From positions 1 to 34,312 of the forward strand of contig JAIYCD010000303.1 of the NCBI GenBank assembly GCA_027488195.1: a DNA stretch of 34,312 nucleotides, read 5' to 3'. Origin of the DNA: Acetobacteraceae bacterium (GTDB taxonomy: Bacteria; Pseudomonadota; Alphaproteobacteria; Acetobacterales; Acetobacteraceae). The notes below the pieces were generated by a model that saw only the letters and a list, made by a program, of their open reading frames with translations, was not told the DNA's origin and made no database searches. Positions 7,474 through 14,797 of this stretch are shown here, one piece after another. The first letter of the stretch is position 1; each line of letters opens with the position of its first letter. Made by a program: the position numbers and the translations under genes.

Positions 7474-8820
7474 ATGGACCCGATTCTCCTCGCCCGGATG
7501 CAGTTCGCGGCGAACATCTCCTTCCACATCCTGTTCCCGACCATCACCATCGCGCTCGGCTGGGTGCTGCTCTTCCTCAAGCTGCGCTTCGACAAGACGG
7601 GCGATGCCGCCTGGATGGACGCCTACAAGTTCTGGGTGAAGGTGTTTGCGCTGAGCTTCGCGCTCGGCGTCGTCTCGGGCGTCACCATGTCCTTCCAGTT
7701 CGGCACCAACTGGCCGGGCTTCATGGAGCGCGTGGGCAATGTCGCAGGCCCGCTGCTCGCCTATGAGGTGCTGACCGCCTTCTTCCTGGAAGCCAGCTTC
7801 CTCGCCGTCATGCTCTTCGGCTATGGCCGCGTGCCCAACCGCATCCACACCCTCGCCACGCTGCTGGTGGCGGGCGGCACCAGCGCCTCGGCCTTCTGGA
7901 TCATCGTGCTGAACTCCTGGATGCACACGCCCGCGGGCTACGAGATCCGCGAGGGCGTGGTCCACGCGACGGACTGGATGGCGATCATCTTCAACCCCTC
8001 CATGCCCTATCGCCTGGCGCACATGATGCTGGCCTCGGGCCTCACCGTCGCCTTCCTCATGGCCGGCCTCTCCGCCTGGCGCTGGCTGCGCGGCGACCAT
8101 TCGCCCGGCGTGGTGCGCGCGCTCAAGACCGGCGTCGTGCTCGGCGCCATCCTCATCCCCATCCAGATGTTCGCGGGCGACGCGCATGGCCTGAACACGC
8201 TGAAGCACCAGCCGCAGAAGATCGCCGCCATGGAGGGCATCTGGGAGACCGAGCGCGGCCCCGGCCTCGTGCTCTTCGCCATCCCCGACGCCAAGACGCG
8301 CACCAACAACTACGAGATCAAGATCCCCTATCTCGGCAGCCTCATCCTGACCCATTCGCTGGATGGCGAGGTGAAGGGCATCAATGAATTCGGCGACAAC
8401 CACCCGCCCGTCGCACCCGTCTTCTTCGCCTTCCGCATCATGGTGGGCGTGGGCGTGCTCATGCTCCTCGTCTCCTGGTGGGGCGTCTGGACCATCCGCA
8501 AGCGCGGCATCACCCCCATGCTCGCCCGCGTGCTGGTGGGGATGACCTTCTCCGGCTGGGTCGCCACGCTGGCCGGCTGGTACGTGACGGAAATCGGCCG
8601 CCAGCCCTGGCTCGTCACCGGCATCCTCCGCACGGGCGAGGCGGCGGGCCCGGTCGCGGCCACCACCATCCTCGCCTCCTTCATCATGTACCTGGCGCTC
8701 TACGCGGCCCTCCTGCTGGCCTATATCCTGACGCTGATGCACCTGGCCCGCCGCCCGACGGCGCCCGAGCCCAAGCAGCTGGGCGGCCAGGATCCCCTCA
8801 AGCCTCTCCCGGCGGAGTAA
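7474..8820 (+). CDS. cydA: Cytochrome bd-type ubiquinol oxidase subunit I (CIO-like)
   Basis: A 448-residue polytopic membrane subunit that oxidises ubiquinol and carries the haems of a bd-type terminal oxidase. Visible landmarks: an N-terminal His in 'ISFHILFP' (His18), the quinol-loop motif 'QPQKIAAMEGIWE' (Lys249, Glu254) and 'GRQPW' (375-379). The quinol loop after that motif is short, so this belongs to the cyanide-insensitive oxidase (CioA) subgroup rather than the E. coli long-loop type. It follows the GbsR-like regulator after 5 bases with AGAGG as ribosome-binding site, and precedes subunit II by 7 bases. The name cioA would be equally valid. Confidence 0.96.
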   Translation: MDPILLARMQFAANISFHILFPTITIALGWVLLFLKLRFDKTGDAAWMDAYKFWVKVFALSFALGVVSGVTMSFQFGTNWPGFMERVGNVAGPLLAYEVLTAFFLEASFLAVMLFGYGRVPNRIHTLATLLVAGGTSASAFWIIVLNSWMHTPAGYEIREGVVHATDWMAIIFNPSMPYRLAHMMLASGLTVAFLMAGLSAWRWLRGDHSPGVVRALKTGVVLGAILIPIQMFAGDAHGLNTLKHQPQKIAAMEGIWETERGPGLVLFAIPDAKTRTNNYEIKIPYLGSLILTHSLDGEVKGINEFGDNHPPVAPVFFAFRIMVGVGVLMLLVSWWGVWTIRKRGITPMLARVLVGMTFSGWVATLAGWYVTEIGRQPWLVTGILRTGEAAGPVAATTILASFIMYLALYAALLLAYILTLMHLARRPTAPEPKQLGGQDPLKPLPAE

Positions 8821-8827
8821 GCGCGCG

Positions 8828-9841
8828 ATGGACACCCTGCCCCCAGGCGCCTGGCTGCCCATCACCTTCGCGGTGCTGATGGCCGTCTCCATGCTGCTCT
8901 ACGCCGTGCTGGACGGCTTCGACCTCGGCGTCGGCGTGCTGCTGCGCACAACGCCGGACGAGGCGATGCGGGACCGGATGGTGGCCAGCATCGGCCCCTT
9001 CTGGGACGCGAACGAGACCTGGCTGGTGCTGGGCGTGGGCCTGCTGCTCGTGGCCTTTCCCGCCGCGCATGGGGTGATCCTGACGGCCCTCTACATCCCC
9101 GTCGCACTCATGCTGATGGGGTTGATCCTGCGCGGGGTCGCCTTCGAATTCCGCGCCAAGGCGCCGGCGCCGCAGAAGCCGCGCTGGGATGTCGCCTTCC
9201 AGTTCGGCTCGGTCCTCGCCGCCTTCAGCCAGGGCTGGATGCTGGGCAGCTATATCCTGGGCTTCGCCGAGGGCTGGATGGCCTTCGCCTTCTCCATGCT
9301 GACCGGTCTCTTCACCGTCGCCGCCTATGCGCTGATCGGCGCCTGCTGGCTGGTCTGGCGGGGCGAGGGGGCGCTGCAGCTCTTTGCCGCGCAATGGGCG
9401 CGCCGCGCCCTCTATGTGTGCTGGGCCGGCGTGCTGGTGGTGAGTGCGGCGACCCCCATCGCGAGCCCGCGCATCTTCGAGCGCTGGTTCACCATGCCCG
9501 ACACGCTGGCGCTGGCGCCCATCCCGCTGGCCACCGGCGCCCTGTTCCTGCTGCTGCACATCTTCCTGCGGCGTTTCCCGCGCGCCGATCACAGCCTGGA
9601 CTGGGTGCCCTTCGCGGCCACCGCCGGCATCTTCGTGCTGTGCTTCCAGGGGCTGGCCTACAGCTTCTGGCCCTATGTGGTGCCGGAGAAGCTGACCATC
9701 TTCCAGGCCGCCAGCTCGCCGGATGCGCTGATGATCATCCTGGTCGGCGCGCTCGCGGTGCTGCCGATGATCGGGCTCTACACCTTCTTCATCTGGCGGA
9801 TTTTCGGCGGCAAGGCGCAGGAGCTGAAGTATTATCAGTAG
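8828..9841 (+). CDS. cydB: Cytochrome bd-type ubiquinol oxidase subunit II (CIO-like)
   Basis: A 337-residue membrane subunit that pairs with subunit I to form the oxidase. Family text is plain: 'LYAVLDGFDLGVGVLL' near the N-terminus (about 20-35), 'GPFWDANETWLVLGVGLLLVAFP' (about 57-79) and 'FQGLAYSFWPYVVPE' late in the chain. It starts 7 bases after cydA and ends in repeat element B. No small third subunit (CydX or DUF2474 type) follows within the next 150 bases, and no cydDC assembly genes are in the window. Confidence 0.96.
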   Translation: MDTLPPGAWLPITFAVLMAVSMLLYAVLDGFDLGVGVLLRTTPDEAMRDRMVASIGPFWDANETWLVLGVGLLLVAFPAAHGVILTALYIPVALMLMGLILRGVAFEFRAKAPAPQKPRWDVAFQFGSVLAAFSQGWMLGSYILGFAEGWMAFAFSMLTGLFTVAAYALIGACWLVWRGEGALQLFAAQWARRALYVCWAGVLVVSAATPIASPRIFERWFTMPDTLALAPIPLATGALFLLLHIFLRRFPRADHSLDWVPFAATAGIFVLCFQGLAYSFWPYVVPEKLTIFQAASSPDALMIILVGALAVLPMIGLYTFFIWRIFGGKAQELKYYQ

Positions 9842-9932
9842 TTTTTGGCGCCCTCAGACGCCGGGCGGCGGCTCCGCCGCCTTGGCTTCGGGATGCTGAA
9901 GCATCCCGCCGCGCCTGTTCGGCGCGGATTCC
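9842..9932 (+). repeat. Three-hairpin intergenic element, copy B
   Basis: Starts directly after the cydB stop with TTTTTGGCGCCCTCAGACG, then CCGGGCG. Hairpin 1 is GGCGGC-TCC-GCCGCC, then TTGGCTTCGG; hairpin 2 is GGGATGC-TGAA-GCATCCC; hairpin 3 is CCGCGCC...GGCGCGG, followed by ATTCCC. The stems of hairpins 1 and 2 differ in sequence from copies A and C but keep pairing. The remaining bases up to 9992 show nothing else. Confidence 0.85.
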
Positions 9933-9992
9933 CGCAGCGCGCTGCTGGCTTTGTGAGGATGCGCCGGTCGCAGGGGTGACGTCCCCGCCCCC

Positions 9993-10277
9993 TCAGCTCC
10001 GCCGGATCGCCTCGACGCCACCCGGCGTGGGCAGGCCGAGGCGCCGCAGGCAGGCCTCGTAGAGGCTGCGCTCCGCCTCGCGCTCCTCGGTCAAGAGGCG
10101 GCGCACCTGGGTCTGGTTGGTCATGTTGGACTGGCGCGCCGCATTGCGCTCCGGCCCCGCGGTCGCCTCGGCGCGGCACTGGGGATTGTCCATCACCGGC
10201 GGCGCCACCAGCGGCTCCAGCCCCTCGCAGGCGCCGAGCAGCAAGGCCAAAGGAAAGATGCGGAAAGCGGTTCTCAT
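9993..10277 (-). CDS. Small putative lipoprotein, unknown function
   Basis: A 94-residue protein with a clear lipoprotein signal (MRTAFRIFPLALLLGAC, lipobox L-G-A-C, Cys17). The mature part has two further Cys (in 'NPQCRAE' and 'YEACLRR'), which could form a disulphide, and a Glu/Arg-rich helical stretch 'RRLLTEEREAERSLYEACLRRLG'. I recognise no domain. Its ATG overlaps the nudC stop by 4 bases (ATGA), so it is translated as the second gene of that operon. Function not inferred. Confidence 0.75.
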   Translation of the reverse strand: MRTAFRIFPLALLLGACEGLEPLVAPPVMDNPQCRAEATAGPERNAARQSNMTNQTQVRRLLTEEREAERSLYEACLRRLGLPTPGGVEAIRRS

Positions 10278-11197
10278 GCCGAAAGCCAGTCCTCGATCAG
10301 GCGCCGCGCGATGGAATCCGCGCGCGGCAGGGAAAACCCAAGCTCCTGATGGCGGCGCAGCTCGTCCCGCGTGAACCAGCGCGCATCCTTCAGCTCCTCG
10401 GGATCAATGGTGATCTGCTCGCTCAGCCCCTCGGCATGGAAGCCGATCATGATCGAGGCCGGGAAGGGCCAGGGCTGCGAGGAATGATAGGAGACATGGC
10501 CGACGACAATGCCCGCCTCCTCCATCACCTCGCGCCGCACGGCTTCCTCGAAGCTCTCGCCCGGCTCCACGAAGCCGGCCAGCGTCGAATACATCGTCAC
10601 ATTCGGGAAGCGATGCGAATGGCCCAGCAGGCAGGAATCACCGCGCACCACCAGCATGATCACGGCGGGGTCGGTGCGCGGGAAATGCTGCGCGCCGCAA
10701 CCCGGGCAGGCCATGGCATTGCCCGCGCTGCGCGGCTCGGTCGCCGTGCCGCAGACGCCGCAGAAGCGGTGCTTCACCCGCCAATGCATCAGGCCCCGCG
10801 CATGCGCCAGCACGCTCGCCTCGCCCTCGGGCAGCAGGCCGGCCACCCCGCGCAGATCGGAGAAACTGCCCATCCCCTCGGGCAGCAGCGGCAAGGGGTC
10901 ATCCGTCGCCGAGCAATCCACCGCGAAGACCGGGCGCTTGTCCCAGAGGCCGAGGAAGGCCCAGGGCCCGCCCGCCATCCGCACCGCCTCGGCCCCGCCG
11001 CGGGTCAGCAGCACCGCCTCGGGCTTGCCCTGCTCCACCCCCAGCATCAGGCTGCGGCTGCGCCAGACGGGCACGAACAGCGCTGCCTCATCGGCGAGGG
11101 CGGCGGCGACGAAGCCTTCATCGTCCCGCTGGCCGGAGCAGCGGTCGAGCGGGCTGCCGGTATACACATTGGCGCGGCTGGCGGGGATCATGAGCAT
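10274..11197 (-). CDS. nudC: NAD(+)/NADH pyrophosphatase NudC (NADH-cap hydrolase type)
   Basis: A 307-residue Nudix hydrolase that splits NAD(H) to NMN(H) and AMP; the family also removes NAD caps from RNA. Domains in order: an N-terminal beta region; a zinc ribbon with Cys146, Cys149, Cys164 and Cys167 ('FCGVCG', 'CPGCG'); and the Nudix domain with box 'GFVEPGESFEEAVRREV..EEAGI' (208-230). The NudC-specific 'SQPWPFP' motif follows at about 240-246 and sets it apart from other Nudix enzymes. Start at 11197, with an alternative ATG at 11191; both lie at the end of a decayed histidine kinase frame. Couples to the lipoprotein gene downstream. Confidence 0.95.
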   Translation of the reverse strand: MLMIPASRANVYTGSPLDRCSGQRDDEGFVAAALADEAALFVPVWRSRSLMLGVEQGKPEAVLLTRGGAEAVRMAGGPWAFLGLWDKRPVFAVDCSATDDPLPLLPEGMGSFSDLRGVAGLLPEGEASVLAHARGLMHWRVKHRFCGVCGTATEPRSAGNAMACPGCGAQHFPRTDPAVIMLVVRGDSCLLGHSHRFPNVTMYSTLAGFVEPGESFEEAVRREVMEEAGIVVGHVSYHSSQPWPFPASIMIGFHAEGLSEQITIDPEELKDARWFTRDELRRHQELGFSLPRADSIARRLIEDWLSA

Positions 11198-11580
11198 GCG
11201 CTGACCCTAACGCGGAAGCGCGCGGGCGGAAATCCCGGCCCAAGACCTGACTGGCTGTCCTTGGGCTGCACCCGCTCCAGCGGAACGGTGATGGCGAGGC
11301 TCAGCCCTTCCGCCTTCCATTCCCGGTTGATCTCGCCGTCAAGCTGCCCCCGCAGGATCGCATCCATGACCTGTGTGCCGAAGCTGCCTTCCCCCGGCGC
11401 ATCGGCCGGCGGTGCTCCCGCCTCGGACCAGCGCGGCGACATCCGCCGGGCAGCGGCATCGACCGCCCAGCGCTTCTCGGCCAGGAGGTCGTGGCTGCGG
11501 GCCATCGCCAGCACGCGCCCCTCAATGGCGTCGGCACAGGCATCGGGGTCGCTGCGATCGGACAGCCGCACCGCCGCTGG
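11188..11580 (-). pseudogene. Remnant of an HWE-type sensor histidine kinase with its core deleted
   Basis: The open frame from 11580 to the TGA at 11188 joins two separated parts of an HWE histidine kinase. The first part, 'IEGRVLAMARSHDLLAEKRW', matches the helix after the phospho-acceptor region ('R..ALARAHDLL....W'). It jumps straight to the end of the ATPase domain: 'SEAGAPP', 'GSFGTQVMDAILRGQLDGEI' and 'EGLSLAITVPLE'. The N-box region ('LALHELATNA..HGAL' in intact members) is missing, as is the phospho-acceptor His upstream, where an in-frame TGA lies at 11581. The frame then reads about 25 residues past the natural end and overlaps the nudC start. It cannot be an active kinase. A short GTG-started product (11571) is possible but has no clear ribosome-binding site. 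Confidence 0.7.
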
Positions 11581-11711
11581 TCATATTCGGCGGCGATGTT
11601 GGCGGCATGCACGAGCAGCCTTGGCGAATGGCCCTGGCGCGGCCGCTTCCATACCAAAGCTGGAGCCCGCATGGATTTCATGGATCATGGTGTCCGCGCC
11701 GGCGCCCGGGA

Positions 11712-11870
11712 TCAGGGGCCGTAGCTTTGATCGTGGAACACCCAGGCGAAGCCGAAGGCGACGATCACCAGGATCAGCCCGAGCAGCAGCACCCAGCGGA
11801 CCCTGCCCAGCATCTGGCCCTGGCGGGCCTCGGTGGCGGTGGTGGTAGGCGGCTTGTCATCAGGGTCCAT
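11712..11870 (-). CDS. Small single-pass membrane protein, unknown function
   Basis: A 52-residue reading frame. A polar N-terminus (MDPDDKPPTTTATEARQGQM) precedes a basic turn (LGRVRW) and a strong transmembrane helix 'VLLLGLILVIVAFGFAWVF', ending in HDQSYGP. The basic-then-hydrophobic order suggests an N-in, C-out topology. Codon third positions are GC-rich as in neighbouring genes, which supports coding. No strong ribosome-binding site is seen. It lies between the kinase remnant and a divergent secreted-protein gene. I recognise no family. Confidence 0.6.
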   Translation of the reverse strand: MDPDDKPPTTTATEARQGQMLGRVRWVLLLGLILVIVAFGFAWVFHDQSYGP

Positions 11871-11956
11871 GGGCGATCAACGCCCGGGCCCGCGGCCCGG
11901 TTGCGCGCCGGCCGGTTTCGCGGTGCTCTTGCCGCCACAACCTGAGGAGGACGGCG

Positions 11957-12289
11957 ATGCGCATCCGCCAGCACCTGCACGCGGCGGGCCTCGCCCTCCT
12001 GCTCATGACCGGCACGGCCCAGGCGCAGGACGCGCCGCCCGCGCGCGGCACGCTGCTCGGCGCCGAGGCCGGCGACATCGCCTGCTATCTGCGCATCCGC
12101 GACGAGGCAGGCCGGACCCGCGCCTGGATGGCGGATTTCGAGATGTGCGAGCAGGCCCCCCGGCTGATCGGCCGCAGCGTCAACCTCACCTGGAAGCCAG
12201 GCCGCGTGCAGCACCCGGATTGCCAGGGCGCGCCCGAATGCCGGCGCTCGCAACAGGTCCTGCTGGTGACGGGCATGCAGCCGCGCTGA
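11957..12289 (+). CDS. Small secreted protein, unknown function
   Basis: A 110-residue protein with a clear Sec signal peptide (MRIRQHLHAAGLALLLMTGTAQAQ, AQA cleavage). The mature part of about 86 residues contains four Cys, in 'DIACYLRI', 'FEMCEQAP', 'HPDCQGAPECRRS', so two disulphides are possible. A GAGGAGG ribosome-binding site sits 6 bases before the ATG. Transcribed away from the 52-residue membrane protein gene and converging on the heptose kinase gene. No family recognised; a periplasmic location is the only safe inference. Confidence 0.75.
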   Translation: MRIRQHLHAAGLALLLMTGTAQAQDAPPARGTLLGAEAGDIACYLRIRDEAGRTRAWMADFEMCEQAPRLIGRSVNLTWKPGRVQHPDCQGAPECRRSQQVLLVTGMQPR

Positions 12290-12307
12290 GGCGGCCCAGA
12301 CCGGAGC

Positions 12308-13696
12308 TCAGACGGGGCGCAGCTCGCCGCCCCATTCGCGCAGCAGCGCCGCCAGCGCCTCATTCGGGCCGGGGGCCACCAGCACATCGGGGCGGAGCAG
12401 GCGCAGCAGCTCCTCGCCATTGTGGTCGGCGCCGATCGCGACGAGATCCACCTCGGGGCGGGCGGCCATCATTCCGGCCATCTCGCCCTCATCCTGCACA
12501 CCCACCAGCAGGCGGTCGCACCAGCGGCGGGCCTGCTCGGTCATCGCCTCGGGGCAGGGCGCGCCATTCACCTGCAACAGGCCGATGCGCCAGCCGCGAT
12601 GGCGCCAGCGCTCGATCACCTCGGCCGCGAGCGGCAGGGAGACCAGCTTGCGCATCGCCGTGCGGCCGGGCGCCAGCCCTTCCAGCAATTCCTCCGCCCG
12701 GACCGGCGCGATGCCCGATTTGCGGCTGACGATGCCGAGCGCAAGTGCGGCCAGCCGCGCCACGGAAGCGAGCGAAAGCCCGGTGGCAAGCCCGGCCGCC
12801 ACCACGGCCACCACCGCATCGCCGCCGCCGGCGGGGTCATGCACCTCGGAGGCCTCGGCGCGGAAATGGCGCACCGTCTCGCTGCCATCGGCCTCGCGCT
12901 CGACGAGCGTCAGCCCGTCCGGCGCGCGCGGCACCAGGACCGCGCGGAAATTGTGGGCGCGCAGCAGGTGGCTGGCGGCCAGCGCCACCGAGGCCGCGTC
13001 ATGCACCGGCATGCCGGTGGCGCCGGCCAGTTCCTCGGGCTCGGGGATGATGAGGTCGGCACCGGCGAAGCGGCCATGGTCGCCGCCCTTGGGGTCCACC
13101 ACCACGCGCCGGTTGGCGGCGCGCGCGGATGCGATGAGCCGCGCCGGGATATCGCCGGCCAGCACGCCCTTCTTGTAGTCGGACAGCACGAGCGTCGTGG
13201 TGGCGGCGACCGCGTCCGAGGCGATCTTCACCAGGCGGTCGGCGAGGCGCGGATGAATGGGGGCCGACTGCTCGCGATCGGTCCGCAGCAGATGCTGCCC
13301 GCCCGAGACGAAGCGCGTCTTGGTGGTGGTGGTGCGCCCGCCCTGCACCAGCAGCCAGGGCTCGACGCGGGGCTGCCCGCCGATCAGCCCGGTCAGGTCG
13401 CTGCCCGCGATGTCATCGCCCACGACCGAGACGAAGGCGACGGCCGCCCCCAGCGCCGTGAGGTTGCGGACCACATTGCCCGCGCCGCCCGGCAGCACGA
13501 CCTCGCGCTCGACGGTCAGCACGGGGACCGGCGCCTCGGGGCTGATGCGGCTGACATGGCCATGGACGTAGCGATCCACCATCGCATCGCCGACGACGAG
13601 GACGGTGCCGCGGGCCAGGGTGCGCACCGCCTCGGCCAGCTGGGCGGGCGTGACGGCGTCTCGTCCGGTGGAGGCGGGGGGTGACCTGGGGGGCAT
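12308..13696 (-). CDS. HldE-like heptose-7-phosphate kinase with a degenerate nucleotidyltransferase domain
   Basis: A 462-residue protein. The N-terminal PfkB-type kinase half matches HldE/RfaE: 'VVGDAMVDRYVHGHVSRISPEAPVPVL' (34-60), 'GGAGNVVRNLTALGA' (70-84), 'SDYKKGVL' (172-179) and 'DPKGGDHGRFAGAD' (201-214). The anion-hole motif reads DPAGGGDAV (287-295) instead of the usual D-x-T-GAGD-x-V; the catalytic Asp293 remains. The C-terminal half should begin with 'FTNGCFDLLHPGH'; here it reads 'GLLQVNGAPCPEA' (372-384), with no HxGH, and the later K-G-x-x-RP and S-T-T segments are missing, though 'EQARRWCDRLLVGV' and 'LLRPDVLV' survive. It probably only phosphorylates heptose-7-phosphate in the LPS core pathway. 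The start at 13696 matches the HldE N-terminus; 13774 is an alternative. No hldC-like gene is in view. Confidence 0.85.
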   Translation of the reverse strand: MPPRSPPASTGRDAVTPAQLAEAVRTLARGTVLVVGDAMVDRYVHGHVSRISPEAPVPVLTVEREVVLPGGAGNVVRNLTALGAAVAFVSVVGDDIAGSDLTGLIGGQPRVEPWLLVQGGRTTTTKTRFVSGGQHLLRTDREQSAPIHPRLADRLVKIASDAVAATTTLVLSDYKKGVLAGDIPARLIASARAANRRVVVDPKGGDHGRFAGADLIIPEPEELAGATGMPVHDAASVALAASHLLRAHNFRAVLVPRAPDGLTLVEREADGSETVRHFRAEASEVHDPAGGGDAVVAVVAAGLATGLSLASVARLAALALGIVSRKSGIAPVRAEELLEGLAPGRTAMRKLVSLPLAAEVIERWRHRGWRIGLLQVNGAPCPEAMTEQARRWCDRLLVGVQDEGEMAGMMAARPEVDLVAIGADHNGEELLRLLRPDVLVAPGPNEALAALLREWGGELRPV

Positions 13697-13825
13697 GAGC
13701 CGTGTGGGTAGCCCAGCCGGGGGCAAGGCCGCAACACATTGTGACGATTCGAGATCAGGGGCCGTCCTAAACATTGGTTAAGCCCTGCCGGCTATCCTGC
13801 CGCTTTGGTGCAGGAGGTGCCGCCC

Positions 13826-14797
13826 ATGACCATCGCGATGTCCAAACCGGGGATCTCCAAGCCGGGGATCTCCAGGCCGGGGCCCGACTGGAGCCGCGCC
13901 CTCGCCGCACTCCCCCCGAACGGGATCGGCGTGCTGCAGCCGGCGCGTGGCCCGCGCGGCGCCCGCCGACTGGCCCGCGCCCTGCTGGAGGAGGCGGCGA
14001 TCCTGGGCGGCGGCCAGGTGCTCTCCCTCCCCGGCGGCGACCTGCTGCTGGGTGCCGCGCCGGGCCCCGGCCAGCGCGCCGCCCAGACGATCGCCTGGCT
14101 GACCGGCGCGGCGCCCGAAAGCTTCCCGCTGCCGGACGGCCAGGCCGCCCTGGCCGCCCGCACCGAGGCGGCGGCCACGGCCCCCGCCCCGCCCGGCTGG
14201 AGCCTTGCCGCGCTGGAGGCGCATGTCGCGCAGCTCCCGCTCGGCGAGGCGGCGCGCCTCACCCTCTTCACGACCGGCGCCGGCGGCGCGCCGGTGGCCC
14301 AGCGGCTGGGCCCCGCCCCCCTCGGCCTCGACGACCCGGAGCTGGAGGCGATGGCGCGAGAGGCCCTCTGCCGGCGCCTGCTGGCCGCACTTGCCCACCC
14401 GGCCGAGCGCGGCCAGCTGCCGCCGCTGCGCCCCGGGCTGCGCCTGATCCTCGACATGCCGCAGCGGGGGCTGCAAACCGGGCTGCAAGGCGGCGCGCTG
14501 CGGGCCGGCCCGCCCGGCGATCCCAACGGGCCGCTGGCGCTGCTGCCGCTCACCGCGCTGGCCGATGGCGCAGCCTTCGCCCGCATGGCCGCGGCGCTGC
14601 GGCAGGCCGGCTGGGCGGTCGGGCTGCTGGCGAGCGACGCCGTGGCCCCCGCCATGCTCGATCCGCCCGACATCACCTGGGCCATCCCCGCCCCCGCCGA
14701 GCCGCCGCCCATCCTGCCGCCCCGCCTCATCGCGCTGGGCCGGCCGGCGCCCAACTGGTGCCTCGCACCGGGAATTCTTCACGAGGGCGTCGCATGA
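13826..14797 (+). CDS. Degenerate GGDEF-EAL-like protein, first of a paralogous pair
   Basis: A 323-residue protein without a confident family. It starts after a perfect AGGAGGTG ribosome-binding site. The N-terminus holds three 5-residue repeats (SKPGI, SKPGI, SRPGP). A segment around Gly70-Gly71-Asp72 ('LSLPGGDLLLGAAP') is placed like the GGDEF active loop but reads GGDL. The C-terminal third ('FARMAAALRQAGWAVGLLAS...ML.PPDITWAIPAP') resembles the late EAL-fold text 'L..L...G..LALDD....L..L' without catalytic residues, and stops short of the last EAL strand. The same order is seen in the next gene, so the two are probably paralogues. No signal peptide or membrane helix. Likely cytoplasmic and non-enzymatic; this is inference from pattern, not a database match. 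Confidence 0.6.
   Translation: MTIAMSKPGISKPGISRPGPDWSRALAALPPNGIGVLQPARGPRGARRLARALLEEAAILGGGQVLSLPGGDLLLGAAPGPGQRAAQTIAWLTGAAPESFPLPDGQAALAARTEAAATAPAPPGWSLAALEAHVAQLPLGEAARLTLFTTGAGGAPVAQRLGPAPLGLDDPELEAMAREALCRRLLAALAHPAERGQLPPLRPGLRLILDMPQRGLQTGLQGGALRAGPPGDPNGPLALLPLTALADGAAFARMAAALRQAGWAVGLLASDAVAPAMLDPPDITWAIPAPAEPPPILPPRLIALGRPAPNWCLAPGILHEGVA
13841..13885 (+). repeat. Three 15-base tandem repeats inside the coding start
   Basis: Three consecutive 15-base units of the form TCCAARCCGGGGATC (the last ends CCC) at 13841, 13856 and 13871. They encode S-K/R-P-G-I/P three times, keep frame, and lie within the first 20 codons. Such a tract can change copy number by slippage without breaking the frame. 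Confidence 0.85.

Noticed and set aside
6982-8892. 636-codon minus-strand frame opposite the regulator and cydA
   Set aside because: Low-complexity His/Asp/Gly composition and complete overlap with two well-supported genes; a mirror of their codon bias.
9842-9992. Small CydX or DUF2474-like third oxidase subunit after cydB
   Set aside because: The stretch is taken by repeat element B and has no short hydrophobic frame with a start and ribosome-binding site.
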